A stretch of 63,721 bases of DNA from CAUUCX01 sp041844835 (GCA_041844835.1 JBGZBU010000027.1:1-63721), one strand, 5' to 3'. Shown: positions 16,748 through 26,758, counted from the first letter of the stretch. Notes: a model not told the origin generated them from the sequence alone. A program made the numbers and translations.

Positions 16748-18535
16748 CTACCTCCATGGTTTTTTACGTTTTTGCAATTCCACCAAACGTTCCATCATAT
16801 CACGTACGAGCTCTCCCCCGCCGTCTTCAAGCGCCGAATCCGCTAAAGATAACTTCTCAATCAGGATTTGCTCTTCAGCCTCAAGCCTCATGAATTCCAA
16901 TTTTTTTATGCAGTCTTCAAATATTTCTTCTTCCGCAGCCGTAAAGCGAACATTTTCCAAAACATCAAGATATAATTCCCATTCCGCCTGCCCCAAAATA
17001 TTCTTCAGTCTGTCCGAATTCGTATCAACGCCTTCCTCGTATACCGAAAGTATCCCGTCCATAATATCCCGCATTTGAACGGAAAACAAATCCTTGTATT
17101 TTGCGATTTCCGGCACGAAGCGAGATTGGAGAATCGCCAGCTTAAGCAAATACCTTTCGAGCTGCGTTATTTCAACCATATCCTCTGTGCCATTATAGCC
17201 CGCCGCGTCCTGCGGCTGATCATCATACAATTCGGATTTCAGAGCAACGATGGAAACTCCGGTATCATTTGACAACGCCTGCAAATAAATCTCCGCTTCG
17301 ACCGCGGAAACCTCCCTAAGTATCTTAAGCGCTTCCCCGGCATATCGAAATTTGTCCTCATTCTTGTTCAAATCCAAACCGGACTTGATACGTTCAAGCA
17401 TATATTCCGTCGCGGGCAGCGCTTCATCAATTCGTTTCTCAAAAGCATCTCTGCCATATTTTTTTATATAATCATCCGGATCCATTCCGATCGGCAGTTT
17501 TATTATCCTGATATTCAGCTCCTGCTTCCTCAGTATCTCGATCCCACGCATTGTGGCAGCTCGGCCCGCAGCATCCATATCATACGCAAAAACTATATTT
17601 TTCGTATACCTTTTCAAAAGTTTTGCCTGATTTTCCGTAAGCGCGGTCCCCAAAGTCGCCACCGCATAATCAATACCTTTTTGGTGCAGAGATATCACAT
17701 CTATGTAACCCTCTACCAACACCGCCATATCGCGTTTGCTTATACCCTGTTTTGCCAGATTTAAACCGTAAAGGTTATTTTTTTTGCTGTAAATTGACGA
17801 TTCGGGGGAATTTAAATACTTTGGGATTCCATCCTTATCAAGCGTCCTGCCGCCAAACCCTATCACCTTGTCCGACGTATTTATAATCGGAAAAATAATT
17901 CTGTTGCGGAATCTGTCGTATTCCTTGCCCTTTGAACTGTCGATCAATCCCAGACGCATCAATTTTTCCCGCAGCTCTTTCTTTTTTTTGTCATTCGCAC
18001 TATTTGTGCTGCTGCCCGCCGATTTATCTCCATCCGCGAGGAACGCCTCGGAAAAGGAATCCCACCTGCCGTCCGCATATCCTATCCCGAAACGCTTGAT
18101 CATTTCAGGACTTATTCCTCGCGAAACCAGATACGCGTATCCGGGATTTTTGCTTTCTTTTATCGCGTTGAAGAAAAACCGCGCCGCCTTTTTATTTATC
18201 TCGTAGAGTTCGGATTTCCCGATATTTTTTTCATATGTATTTGTCAATTCAATATTGTAGTCGCTTGCCAATTTTTCCAGTGCCTGTGTAAAATCGAGAT
18301 TATAGTGTTTCATCACAAATGTCAGCACATCTCCCGAGGCTCCGCAACCGAAGCACGTAAATATCTGCTTGCGTTCGGATACGACAAATGAGGGGGTTTT
18401 TTCTCCGTGAAAAGGGCACAGCCCTTTGAAGTTGCTGCCCGCTTTTTTAAGAGAAACCACTTGTCCTATCACATCGACAATATTGCATCTGCTCTTGATT
18501 TCATCCACAACGCTGTTTTTTGAATAATCGGACAT
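16748..18535 (-). CDS. dnaG: DNA primase DnaG
   Basis: This 595-residue primase makes RNA primers at the replication fork. The zinc-binding domain CPFHGEKTPSF...CFGCG sits around residues 40-65. The catalytic TOPRIM core shows VLVEGYIDVISLHQKG and FAYDMDAAGRAA. The C-terminal part, which contacts the helicase, is helical and less conserved. The ATG is at 18535; rpoD starts nine bases after its stop. Expressed with dgt upstream and rpoD downstream. Confidence 0.96.
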   Translation of the reverse strand: MSDYSKNSVVDEIKSRCNIVDVIGQVVSLKKAGSNFKGLCPFHGEKTPSFVVSERKQIFTCFGCGASGDVLTFVMKHYNLDFTQALEKLASDYNIELTNTYEKNIGKSELYEINKKAARFFFNAIKESKNPGYAYLVSRGISPEMIKRFGIGYADGRWDSFSEAFLADGDKSAGSSTNSANDKKKKELREKLMRLGLIDSSKGKEYDRFRNRIIFPIINTSDKVIGFGGRTLDKDGIPKYLNSPESSIYSKKNNLYGLNLAKQGISKRDMAVLVEGYIDVISLHQKGIDYAVATLGTALTENQAKLLKRYTKNIVFAYDMDAAGRAATMRGIEILRKQELNIRIIKLPIGMDPDDYIKKYGRDAFEKRIDEALPATEYMLERIKSGLDLNKNEDKFRYAGEALKILREVSAVEAEIYLQALSNDTGVSIVALKSELYDDQPQDAAGYNGTEDMVEITQLERYLLKLAILQSRFVPEIAKYKDLFSVQMRDIMDGILSVYEEGVDTNSDRLKNILGQAEWELYLDVLENVRFTAAEEEIFEDCIKKLEFMRLEAEEQILIEKLSLADSALEDGGGELVRDMMERLVELQKRKKPWR

Positions 18536-18551
18536 GGCAAAATCCCTTTAC

Positions 18552-19571
18552 TTATCTCAATGCACGCCCGCTGCATATATCGGCATAACACTGCTCGGCA
18601 TATCTGTCGGTCATGCCTGCAACAAGATCCTTGACTATTGTGGCTTTATCCTCCGGATTCAAAAAGTCTCTGTTCTCATATAGATCCGGGATGTCATCAA
18701 ATCTTTCCATATAGTAAAAATATAATGTGCTTATTATTTCATCCACTTCGGGACCGCCACTTGATTTGACTCCGTCACTGTTGTAAATGTTCGCGAACAT
18801 AAATTTCCTGAGGAGATTCATGGCTTCCCGGCACTCGTCCCCCTGGCGGATATCCCCGTCGATGCTGTGCATGACGAGATCTTCCACCAATGTATTTATC
18901 CTTTTTCCGTGTGCGTCACCCAAAAGCGCGATCGGGCCCTCGGGCAGATCCGAAAAATTCAGCAGCCCGCTCCGTATCGCGTCATCAATATCATGATTCA
19001 CATATGCAATTCTATCGCATATCTGTACTATTTTCCCTTCCGGAGTTGACGGCATGCCGCTTCCCCTGTGATTTCTTATCCCGTCTATCACCTCAAACGT
19101 CAAATTCAAACCTCTGCCGTCGGGGCCCTTGTTTCCTTCAAGAATTTCCACCACGCGCACGCTCTGTTCATTGTGCTCAAATCCTCCGTCGTGAATTTCA
19201 TTAAGGATTTTTTCTCCGGCATGTCCGAAAGGAGTATGTCCCAAATCATGACCGAGAGCTATTGCCTCCGCAAGATCGCTGTTCATGCCCATGATATTTG
19301 ACACGGTTCTCGCAATTTGAGCCACTTCAACCGTATGGGTAAGGCGCGTTCTGTAGTGATCTCTTTCTTGTGAAATAAAAACCTGCGTTTTATGCATAAG
19401 GCGCCTAAACGCCTTGGAATGCACGATCCTATCCCGATCGCGCTGAAAGTCGGTTCTGTATTTGCAGGCTTCTTCATTAAATTTTCTGCCCTTGCTCAGC
19501 GCCGATTTTGTCGCATATTCGGACAAACATTCCAGTTCCCGCCGCTGGGCATCCTCTCTCAACAGAATCAT
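18552..19571 (-). CDS. dgt: Deoxyguanosinetriphosphate triphosphohydrolase-like protein
   Basis: This 339-residue HD-domain protein belongs to the dGTPase-like family and would hydrolyse a dNTP to deoxynucleoside and triphosphate. The metal-binding histidine and aspartate pattern is intact: RLTHTVEVAQIART, then ALGHDLGHTPFGHAGE, and a later aspartate in RIAYVNHDIDDAI. GAGGT precedes the ATG at 19571. Dgt homologues commonly precede dnaG in Clostridia. The preferred nucleotide cannot be told from sequence. Confidence 0.93.
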   Translation of the reverse strand: MILLREDAQRRELECLSEYATKSALSKGRKFNEEACKYRTDFQRDRDRIVHSKAFRRLMHKTQVFISQERDHYRTRLTHTVEVAQIARTVSNIMGMNSDLAEAIALGHDLGHTPFGHAGEKILNEIHDGGFEHNEQSVRVVEILEGNKGPDGRGLNLTFEVIDGIRNHRGSGMPSTPEGKIVQICDRIAYVNHDIDDAIRSGLLNFSDLPEGPIALLGDAHGKRINTLVEDLVMHSIDGDIRQGDECREAMNLLRKFMFANIYNSDGVKSSGGPEVDEIISTLYFYYMERFDDIPDLYENRDFLNPEDKATIVKDLVAGMTDRYAEQCYADICSGRALR

Positions 19572-19613
19572 TTTTTACCTCACAGATATATTTCTGAAAT
19601 CAAATCCGCCGCC

Positions 19614-20606
19614 CTAAAAGAAAAATCTCAAAATAAATTCAAACACCGCGCCGAGCGCCATTGCCGCCGGAAGGGTGAGAAACCATGCGCCGACTATATC
19701 CTTGCCCACACCCCAGTTAACCGCGGATGCCCTGCGGGCGAATCCGGTTCCCATTATCGATGTGGTTATTACCTGCGTCGTACTGACGGGAGCGCCCACG
19801 AGCGACGCCAACTCTATTACTGCAGCCGAGGCGGTCTGCGCTACAAATCCGTTGGACGGCTCAAGCCTGGTCACACCCCTGCCCATTGTCCGCATGATCC
19901 GCCAGCCGCCGACAGATGTTCCGAGAGCCATCGTAAAAGCACATGCAACTTTTACCCATACGGGAACTCCGTCCGCCGGAGCTAAAAATCCCGAGCCCAC
20001 CAGAGCCATGGTAATTATACCCATAGTTTTTTGCGCATCATTATTGCCGTGCGAGTACGCCACAAAAGCGGCGGAAAATATCTGCAGCCGCTGGAATACT
20101 CTGCTTACCTTGCCGAAACTGTAGTTGGCGCAAATATGAAATACGATATTCATTATCGTATATCCCATGAGGAAACCTATAAGAGGAGAGGTGAAAAGCG
20201 GAATTATGACCTTTTTCAAAACTCCGGACCATATAATATTGTCAAGCGACATCGTGTATACCAGCGTCGCTCCTACCAGGCTCCCTATCAGGGCATGCGA
20301 GGAACTGCTAGGAATCCCCGCCCACCACGTTACTAAATTCCACGTAATGGCGCCGAGCAGCGCCGCCATTATGACATACAATTCAAGCTCCGTGTTTACA
20401 AGCCCTCGAGATATCGTCAACGCAACCTTTTCACTCACGAGCGCCCCTGTAAAATTCATAACCGTTGCCAGAGCTATCGCTTGTTTAGGTTTGAGCGCGT
20501 GGGTGTACACTGAGGTGGCTATCGCGTTTGCCGTATCATGAAATCCGTTAATAAACTCAAAAAGCAGAGCAAAACCAATTACGCAAATAAGTATAGAGCT
20601 AAGCAT
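19614..20606 (-). CDS. pit: PiT family inorganic phosphate transporter
   Basis: This 330-residue integral membrane protein has the paired PiT signature: NGFHDTANAIATSV in the N-terminal repeat and HGNNDAQKTMGI in the middle. These belong to the duplicated fold that transports phosphate, usually as a metal-phosphate or with protons. Its ATG overlaps the last eight bases of the upstream DUF47 gene (TATGCTTAG), so the two are translationally coupled. This pairing is the common Pit-accessory module of bacteria. Confidence 0.93.
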   Translation of the reverse strand: MLSSILICVIGFALLFEFINGFHDTANAIATSVYTHALKPKQAIALATVMNFTGALVSEKVALTISRGLVNTELELYVIMAALLGAITWNLVTWWAGIPSSSSHALIGSLVGATLVYTMSLDNIIWSGVLKKVIIPLFTSPLIGFLMGYTIMNIVFHICANYSFGKVSRVFQRLQIFSAAFVAYSHGNNDAQKTMGIITMALVGSGFLAPADGVPVWVKVACAFTMALGTSVGGWRIMRTMGRGVTRLEPSNGFVAQTASAAVIELASLVGAPVSTTQVITTSIMGTGFARRASAVNWGVGKDIVGAWFLTLPAAMALGAVFEFILRFFF

Positions 20607-21219
20607 ATTTCATTACTACTCCTTCGACGATATTGGCTACATCTTCGCATGCATCAAGGCTTGCCTCAAGCTGCTCAAAAAGATGCTTCCACTTTATAAG
20701 TTCTATCGGGTCTTTTTCGTCTTTGAAAAGAGTTTTAAGTCCTTCCCTGTAAACTATATCTCCCTCGTTTTCCAGGCGATTCACCTCGATAACCTGTTCA
20801 ATTACCACCTTGTCCGCCTTGAATCTGTGGAAATTTGCAAAGAGAACATCAAGCTCTTTTATGGCTTCTATTATGAGCCCTGTGAGCTCAATGGCTTCAG
20901 GCTTCATGGATGTTACGCCGAAAACGACAAAACGATTGGAGACTTCTTCCAGGCAGTCCACGATCTCATCCATTTCCTTTGCAATTTTATATATATCTTC
21001 TCTATCAAACGGCGTGATGAACGAGCCGTTAAGTTCTCTCAGAATTTTATGGGTTTGAATGTCACATTCCGTCTCCATCTCCTTCATGCGAGCCACTTTG
21101 TTCTCAACATCACTGTAATCGCGGATGAGATCATAAAATGCTCCGCCCGCATCAATAATTTTTTCGGACAATTCCTTGAAAAGATCAAAAAAAACCAATT
21201 CCTTACTTCTTCTACCCAT
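20599..21219 (-). CDS. DUF47 family PhoU-like protein, partner of the phosphate transporter
   Basis: This 206-residue all-helical protein of the DUF47 (PhoU-like) family is thought to modulate PiT transporters. The PhoU-like acidic patterns are visible, such as ETECDIQTHKIL, EDIYKIAKEMDEIVDCLEE and RLENEGDIVYREGL, which may bind metal clusters. The ATG at 21219 has AAGGAG six bases upstream. A longer frame reaching 21405 overlaps dut and is rejected. It ends inside the pit start codon region. Confidence 0.9.
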   Translation of the reverse strand: MGRRSKELVFFDLFKELSEKIIDAGGAFYDLIRDYSDVENKVARMKEMETECDIQTHKILRELNGSFITPFDREDIYKIAKEMDEIVDCLEEVSNRFVVFGVTSMKPEAIELTGLIIEAIKELDVLFANFHRFKADKVVIEQVIEVNRLENEGDIVYREGLKTLFKDEKDPIELIKWKHLFEQLEASLDACEDVANIVEGVVMKYA

Positions 21220-21259
21220 AAAAAACTCCTTATCCGTTACATGGCGACAAATATTGCGG

Positions 21260-21712
21260 CTAGACTCCGGTATGTCCGAATCCGCCGGTGCCCCGCTCAC
21301 TGGACGAAAGCTCCTCCTCACCTGCATTTTCCCAAACAACGCGTTCGTATCTGGCAACAACCAACTGAGCAATGCGATCTCCGTCGCATATTGTAAAATC
21401 TTCATCCCCCCAATTTATCAAAGGGACTTTTATCTCTCCGCGATAGTCGCTGTCAATCGTTCCGACCCCGTTTACCAGACCTATGCCGTTTTTTACCGCA
21501 AGCCCGCTGCGAGCCCTGACTTGCGCCTCATATCCGACCGGTATCTCGATGAAAATTCCGGTTGAAACAAGGGCGCGTTCGCCGGGAGATAAAACAACGG
21601 GTGCGTCAAGCATGGCGGTCAAATCCATACCGGCAGCGCCCTTTGTCTGATATTCCGGCACTCTGCCCGATAAAGTTTTGAACTTGATCGGCAGTTGAAA
21701 AACATTACTCAT
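21260..21712 (-). CDS. dut: dUTP diphosphatase
   Basis: This 150-residue trimeric dUTPase removes dUTP and supplies dUMP. All five motifs are present in order: AGMDL, ARSGLA, GVGTIDSDYRGEI, GDRIAQLVV and the C-terminal arm RGTGGFGHTG. The start at 21712 has GAGGTG seven bases upstream. The gene lies between the M16 peptidase and the DUF47 gene. A frequent Clostridia arrangement places it beside an M16 peptidase. Confidence 0.96.
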   Translation of the reverse strand: MSNVFQLPIKFKTLSGRVPEYQTKGAAGMDLTAMLDAPVVLSPGERALVSTGIFIEIPVGYEAQVRARSGLAVKNGIGLVNGVGTIDSDYRGEIKVPLINWGDEDFTICDGDRIAQLVVARYERVVWENAGEEELSSSERGTGGFGHTGV

Positions 21713-21734
21713 AATTTTACACCTCAAAGCAATA

Positions 21735-22994
21735 TCATGCAATTACATCTGAAAAATTAAAATCGTGTTTATCGCCCATTACGCCCACGGCGGAATATTT
21801 CCCGATATCGGTGATATATTCTATCGCTCGCTCAATTCCCTCAGGATTTACAGAATCCACAAGATCAATGAATTCGCTCTCTGAGATAACCTTGCCCTGC
21901 ATCAGCTCATTTTTGCCTATATAAAACATTCTTCCCACCGCGCTCTCGCTGCCGAAAGCATATGCGCTCTTTATCTGAGTTTTTGCGGAATCTATTTCAG
22001 AAGTTTTGATCCCGCATCTTTTCAACAGGTGCAGTTCATTTATGATTCCGTTTAACGTTTCCGCTATCTTATCATTTGAAACTCCGGCATATATTTCCAG
22101 CATCCCCGTTTTCCTGTAGCTTTGCATCGAGCTGTACACAGTGTATGCAAGCCCCTTTTCTTCCCTTATATGCTGAAACAGACGTGAACTCATAGAGCCT
22201 CCGAGTACGGTGTTTACCACCCTGAGCGGCATATGGAGTTCATCCGTAACCGGAACCGCAGGCATTGCAAGGAATATGTGCGCCTGCTCTATATCCTTCT
22301 TTTTTACGCTGTAGCTCGGCTCGGGGAGAGTCACTTCCTCAAGACCCGTCAAGCCGACTTTGCTTTCCCTGAATTTGTGGAATCTGCCGTTCAACATCTC
22401 CATAACGCCGTCTTCTTCAAAATTTCCGGCGATCGCAATCAACATGGAATCTTTGGAATATTGTTTGTCCATATAATCCAGCAATGAATCCCTTGTAACG
22501 CCTCCCACACTTTCCCGGCTGCCTATTATCGGACTTTCAAAAGCACTGCCCCTAAATACCTGTTCGGTGATAATATCATGCCCGATATCTTCCGGAGAAT
22601 CTTCAATCATGTTCATCTCCTCATATATGACTTTTTTCTCTCTTTCAAGTTCTTCCTCTTCAAAAGTGGAATTTGTAACTATGTCGGTCAGCACATCGAT
22701 AAGGTCGGGGATTCTGTCCGATATCGATTTCGCGTGATAGCAAGTCATTTCTTTCGATGTGAATGCATTTGCTGAAGCGCCTATCATATCAAGATCCATG
22801 GCAATATTTTTTGCAGTTCTCTTTCCCGTCCCTTTAAACATCATATGCTCTATGACATGGGAAATTCCGGCAATCGAATCATCCTCATTTACAGAGCCCG
22901 TGGCGGTCATAATCGACATCCCCACCGACCGCATATGCGGCTTCTTTTCCATTATTACACGCATCCCGCATTCAGTTGTAAGTCTTTTTATCAT
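21735..22994 (-). CDS. M16 family zinc metallopeptidase (PqqL/processing-peptidase-like)
   Basis: This 419-residue M16 peptidase carries the inverted zinc motif HxxEH as HVIEH, followed some 70 residues later by the glutamate-rich EREKKVIYEEMNMIEDSPED that supplies the third ligand. The second half is the inactive-type lobe with the R/Y region around SRLFQHIREEKGLAYTVYS. Members of this Gram-positive group (YmxG-like) resemble mitochondrial processing peptidase; the substrate is unknown. I use the ATG at 22994 with AAAGG upstream and not the longer frame to 23045. Confidence 0.92.
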   Translation of the reverse strand: MIKRLTTECGMRVIMEKKPHMRSVGMSIMTATGSVNEDDSIAGISHVIEHMMFKGTGKRTAKNIAMDLDMIGASANAFTSKEMTCYHAKSISDRIPDLIDVLTDIVTNSTFEEEELEREKKVIYEEMNMIEDSPEDIGHDIITEQVFRGSAFESPIIGSRESVGGVTRDSLLDYMDKQYSKDSMLIAIAGNFEEDGVMEMLNGRFHKFRESKVGLTGLEEVTLPEPSYSVKKKDIEQAHIFLAMPAVPVTDELHMPLRVVNTVLGGSMSSRLFQHIREEKGLAYTVYSSMQSYRKTGMLEIYAGVSNDKIAETLNGIINELHLLKRCGIKTSEIDSAKTQIKSAYAFGSESAVGRMFYIGKNELMQGKVISESEFIDLVDSVNPEGIERAIEYITDIGKYSAVGVMGDKHDFNFSDVIA

Positions 22995-23050
22995 ATTTTT
23001 TAACCTTTCCCGTTTTGCAAACTTCCCCGGCAATCTTCCTGGCACGCAGC

Positions 23051-25495
23051 TTACATTATTGCCTTATTAAGCAGATATATAACCTTTGCAGCCTGCGCTC
23101 TTGTTGCCGAACCTGCGGGGTTGAATTTCCCGTCCGGCATTCCGTTTATTATACCCCCGCCGGCGGCTGTAACCACATAATCCGCAGCCCACGGGCTGAC
23201 TGCATTCATATCCGCAAATTTAGGAGATGCACCTATTTGCGGTATTGATTTTTTCTTGTATGCCGCATAATTACATAACATGACGGTCATCTGCTCTCGG
23301 GTTATCTTGTTGTCTGGAGCGAAATGCGTGGAACTGACACCTTTTACCACTCCGCTTAAATATCCCCAGTTTACCGCATTCTTAAACCAGTCAGCGTCCG
23401 AAACATCGGAAAATCCTGCCGACGACGCGGCTGAAAGATCATCTCCCGACAGTTTTGCGAGCAAAGTAACAAACTGAGCTCTTGTGAGTGTCGCCTCGGG
23501 TTGAAAAGTATTGTTCCCCATTCCGCTTATTATACCGTTTTTTGACAATTCCGCGATATAGCTGTCTGCCCAATGTCCGGCGGTATCCGAAAATGTACCG
23601 CCGGCCGGATCCGAAGCGGCATCCCCGCTCACATTCACCGGAATTTCAATTGCGTTGTCTCCGTAATTTGCACGGATTTTTCCCTGCTGTCCTCCGTTTG
23701 CCGAAGCAACTGCGGTAAAATTCCCCTTTCCGTCAATGACTCCTATATTTTTATCGCATGACCATGTAAACAAAGAATCGTCGGATTTGACGGAAGCTCT
23801 GCCGCTGCTGACGGACAAATTGATGTCTATGGTTTTTCCCTGTGCGATATTTATATTGCTGACCGACGGTTTGATTGTAAATTTATCCAACACCGTAACC
23901 ACAGTCTGTCCCCCGACGCCGCCTGATGTTGCCGTCACGGTATATATCCCGGGCTTGCTGCCTGCGGTGAATATTCCGCGCGAGTCCACACTTCCCCCGC
24001 CGTCGCTTACGGAAAAGGAAACAGAGGATGGAGCGGATGTTTTTTCATATTTGCCGTTAGTTCCGTACACTTGAAGAGGAGCTGCGGCTCCCGGCATGAC
24101 ATATGTGTTTGCAGGATATATATGCAGTTTCTCTGTGGCGGAGCCGCCCGAACCGGTATAAACAAGCAAAAACGCATTCGCAACACGCCGTTCATTCCCC
24201 TCGGAAACCGAATTCCTGCGAGTTGCAACGCCGTCTTTTCCCGGCATCCTCGCATACAATGTGGTAGAACCGCCGCCGTCAAGATTGTACGCTTCCACAC
24301 AGCCTATGGACAGCATGTATTTTGCCAAATCGGGCAAAGTCAAGCCCGCGGAATGATTGCTCTGTCTGCCGTCGACTGCAAGAAAAACAACCGAACCGTC
24401 CGACTTGACTCCGAGCGCGGTTCGCGGATTTGTCGAAGTCCCCGTGGTTGCAACCGCTCCGTTTTCTATTATGGAATAATATAGTCCCACACACTCCTTA
24501 ACACCGGCAAGCTGCCCGTTACTCTCGCTGACCGCAATTGTGAGCGGACTGTTTACTATGAGCTGCGCAAGACGTGCGGATGTCTGCGAGCCCACAGGAG
24601 TGGAAAGAACTATTTGTCCTTTACCGATCGGAGTATTTTTTGTGTTCGGATTTACCGATACGATTCTTCCCGTAATTTGTCTGCCGACCCTGAGCTGCGA
24701 ATCGGCATTGAAATCCACGACAACCTCTACACACGGTTCTTTTGTCATGGTCGATGATCCGTAATGCTCATTAAATATATGCAAAGCTCGTGCAGCGCCA
24801 TGAGGAACATTAAAAAAAGGCGCCGCTTGTGTATATTCTTCTTCCACATAAGTCCCGGCGGCAGGCTGTCCGCTGCCATTCATGTCTGCCGGAGGGGTTT
24901 GAGTTTCTCCTTCATCGGGCATTTGCTTCATATATCCTATTTTTGATGAAATGTCGAAATGCAGGGTCGAAAGCGCCATCTTGAAATCACCGGAGTCATT
25001 GAATGTGAGCACGCGCGCGGGATCGTAACCCGACGTCACTATGTTGTAGTCATGAATTACCGTTCCTTTCGGCGTCCCCGTAGACATGTCATATATATCG
25101 GCATTAATCCCTGCCAAAACCTTGTATCCGGCATTCTCTGCATATTTTATTATCTGTCCGACAGTAGAAAGGCTTCTTACCGTTCCGTTAAAAACGAGCG
25201 GTTTCACAGCCCCGTTCTTCAAATCCGCCGTTACATAATAAGCCGTTTGATTAGCACCTGAGGAATGCACTCCCATCTGCATGGTATATTCCACATTATC
25301 AAAAATCTGTTTGCTCGCGGTCATATCCACACGCCCGAACCCCGGAAGCTGCTCTGCAGCCGCGATATCGGCAAAATTCGCCGCAAGCAGTGATACTGCG
25401 AGCACGCATGCCGTAAATCCGCGAGCCAATTTGCGCATCAGGCAGCACCTGCTTTTACAATAAATATTTTTTTCATCCCTTAATTCCTTAATCAT
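23051..25495 (-). CDS. Secreted phosphodiester glycosidase-domain protein with three SLH repeats
   Basis: This 814-residue exported protein has a basic N-terminus and hydrophobic segment ending ADIAAAE (about residue 48), which form a signal peptide. A phosphodiester glycosidase (NAGPA-like) domain follows, with AYNLDGGGSTTLYARM near residue 400. Then come bacterial Ig-like sequence (about 450-625) and three S-layer homology repeats at about 635-684, 695-745 and 760-814. SLH repeats normally bind pyruvylated cell-wall polymer, so the enzyme should be held on the wall, possibly trimming glycosyl-phosphodiester bonds in surface polymers. AAGGGGG precedes the ATG at 25495. A second ATG at 25438 would start at MRKLARG and give a shorter signal peptide. 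Between them a 12-codon frame starting MKKIF ends overlapping the second ATG. Confidence 0.9.
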   Translation of the reverse strand: MIKELRDEKNIYCKSRCCLMRKLARGFTACVLAVSLLAANFADIAAAEQLPGFGRVDMTASKQIFDNVEYTMQMGVHSSGANQTAYYVTADLKNGAVKPLVFNGTVRSLSTVGQIIKYAENAGYKVLAGINADIYDMSTGTPKGTVIHDYNIVTSGYDPARVLTFNDSGDFKMALSTLHFDISSKIGYMKQMPDEGETQTPPADMNGSGQPAAGTYVEEEYTQAAPFFNVPHGAARALHIFNEHYGSSTMTKEPCVEVVVDFNADSQLRVGRQITGRIVSVNPNTKNTPIGKGQIVLSTPVGSQTSARLAQLIVNSPLTIAVSESNGQLAGVKECVGLYYSIIENGAVATTGTSTNPRTALGVKSDGSVVFLAVDGRQSNHSAGLTLPDLAKYMLSIGCVEAYNLDGGGSTTLYARMPGKDGVATRRNSVSEGNERRVANAFLLVYTGSGGSATEKLHIYPANTYVMPGAAAPLQVYGTNGKYEKTSAPSSVSFSVSDGGGSVDSRGIFTAGSKPGIYTVTATSGGVGGQTVVTVLDKFTIKPSVSNINIAQGKTIDINLSVSSGRASVKSDDSLFTWSCDKNIGVIDGKGNFTAVASANGGQQGKIRANYGDNAIEIPVNVSGDAASDPAGGTFSDTAGHWADSYIAELSKNGIISGMGNNTFQPEATLTRAQFVTLLAKLSGDDLSAASSAGFSDVSDADWFKNAVNWGYLSGVVKGVSSTHFAPDNKITREQMTVMLCNYAAYKKKSIPQIGASPKFADMNAVSPWAADYVVTAAGGGIINGMPDGKFNPAGSATRAQAAKVIYLLNKAIM

Positions 25496-25512
25496 TAAAA
25501 TCCCCCTTGTTT

Positions 25513-25860
25513 TTAATCTTCCGCATTGTCACGGTATTCACTGTAATGTTCTTTGTAGTATTCTTCCGTATTTCCGTAATTCTCCATCGGAAGCTCGTCT
25601 TCGGCGCCGCTTCCGAACCGCTGATCAAAAAAAGCTTTGATCTCGCGGCGATAAAAAATGATAAATAAAACAGCGGTAAAAAGTGCAAGCGCCACATTGC
25701 TGATCATATTGCCCACACGCGCGGCAAGTACTTCCGTTACTGCAATAATCGCTAAAAACAGCATCACCACCACTACCACCATCCCGATGCTTGCCCGCCG
25801 TGCGCCGCTCTCCATATTTTGAGACTGCTCGTCATGCAAATTTTTCTCTTCGCTTCCCAT
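25513..25860 (-). CDS. Small two-helix membrane protein of unknown function
   Basis: This 115-residue protein is not recognised. An acidic, hydrophilic N-terminus (1-22) is followed by two hydrophobic helices (about 25-48 and 51-70). A basic turn YRREIK and a very acidic, tyrosine-rich tail (90-115, with NTEEYYKEHYSEY) complete it. GAGGAG lies five bases before the ATG. It is between murI and the SLH protein in the same direction with short gaps, so it is probably co-transcribed and works at the membrane or cell wall, but no function can be given. Confidence 0.7.
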   Translation of the reverse strand: MGSEEKNLHDEQSQNMESGARRASIGMVVVVVMLFLAIIAVTEVLAARVGNMISNVALALFTAVLFIIFYRREIKAFFDQRFGSGAEDELPMENYGNTEEYYKEHYSEYRDNAED

Positions 25861-25897
25861 ATTTTCTCCTCAAAATTTCCTCCTAAAATCGATAAAA

Positions 25898-26737
25898 CTA
25901 TACCTCTACATCCAACAGGTCGATTTTTTCAAACTCCACTTCGTCAAGAACGCTTTGCATCCGCTCCATTTTGAAAATATTTTTAACCATATAGACAAAA
26001 TTGTCCGACAGATCGCTTGCGTAGAATTTCTTGGCTTTAGGGGAAATATCCGCCAAGATGCCATTGCCCTCAAGCGCATCCACTATACTGCCAACCATTA
26101 TTTCGGACGGATCAATAATATTGAGTTCGGGATATATTGCTTTTATCTGCGCCGATATGAGCGGATAATGCGTACATCCCAGGACGAGTGTGGAGATTTT
26201 ATCTTTCATAACGAGTGAATCCAAATAATATCTTATAGCGCCCTGCATCACAGGACTCTCCCCAATCCCCTCTTCAATCAGCGGCACCAAAGCCGAACAC
26301 GCTTTTGAGAAAATTTCAAGATCGGGGTTCGCATCCGATAAGAGCTTTTCGTACATGCCGCTTGCAATGGTGGCATTTGTCCCGATCACACCTATGCGGC
26401 TTCCTGCAGTTGATGATCGCGCTATGCCGTTCGCTGCAGGGGCGGTGATCCCGATTATAGGAATATCCGGGAATTTAGCTCTGAGATATTCAATCGCCGT
26501 GCAACTTACAGTATTGCAAGCGATCACAAGCATTTTTACATTTTTCTGCTTTACCAAAAACTCCGCAATCTCAAATGAGAATGTTTTAATATTCTCAACT
26601 GATTTTGAACCGTATGGCGTCCGTGCCGTATCTCCAAAATACACAATTCCCTCATTAGGCAACACTTTCAGGAAATGAATCAAACAAGTCAAGCCGCCCA
26701 AACCCGAATCAAAAAAACCTATGCTGCGATTATCCAT
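25898..26737 (-). CDS. murI: Glutamate racemase
   Basis: This 279-residue cofactor-independent racemase makes D-glutamate for peptidoglycan. The two catalytic cysteines lie in VIACNT and LGCTHYP. The N-terminal GFFDSGLGGLT and FGDTARTPYG motifs are intact. The ATG at 26737 has GGAGG eight bases upstream. The region immediately upstream is copy B of the structured repeat, which would supply its promoter. murI heads the long minus-strand run leading to the SLH protein. Confidence 0.96.
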   Translation of the reverse strand: MDNRSIGFFDSGLGGLTCLIHFLKVLPNEGIVYFGDTARTPYGSKSVENIKTFSFEIAEFLVKQKNVKMLVIACNTVSCTAIEYLRAKFPDIPIIGITAPAANGIARSSTAGSRIGVIGTNATIASGMYEKLLSDANPDLEIFSKACSALVPLIEEGIGESPVMQGAIRYYLDSLVMKDKISTLVLGCTHYPLISAQIKAIYPELNIIDPSEIMVGSIVDALEGNGILADISPKAKKFYASDLSDNFVYMVKNIFKMERMQSVLDEVEFEKIDLLDVEV

Positions 26738-26758
26738 AATGAATTCCTCCAACGTAGT

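Noticed and set aside
20599..21405. 268-residue version of the DUF47 protein
   Set aside because: The extra 62 residues overlap dut antisense-free but out of frame, with no homology; AAGGAG marks the ATG at 21219.
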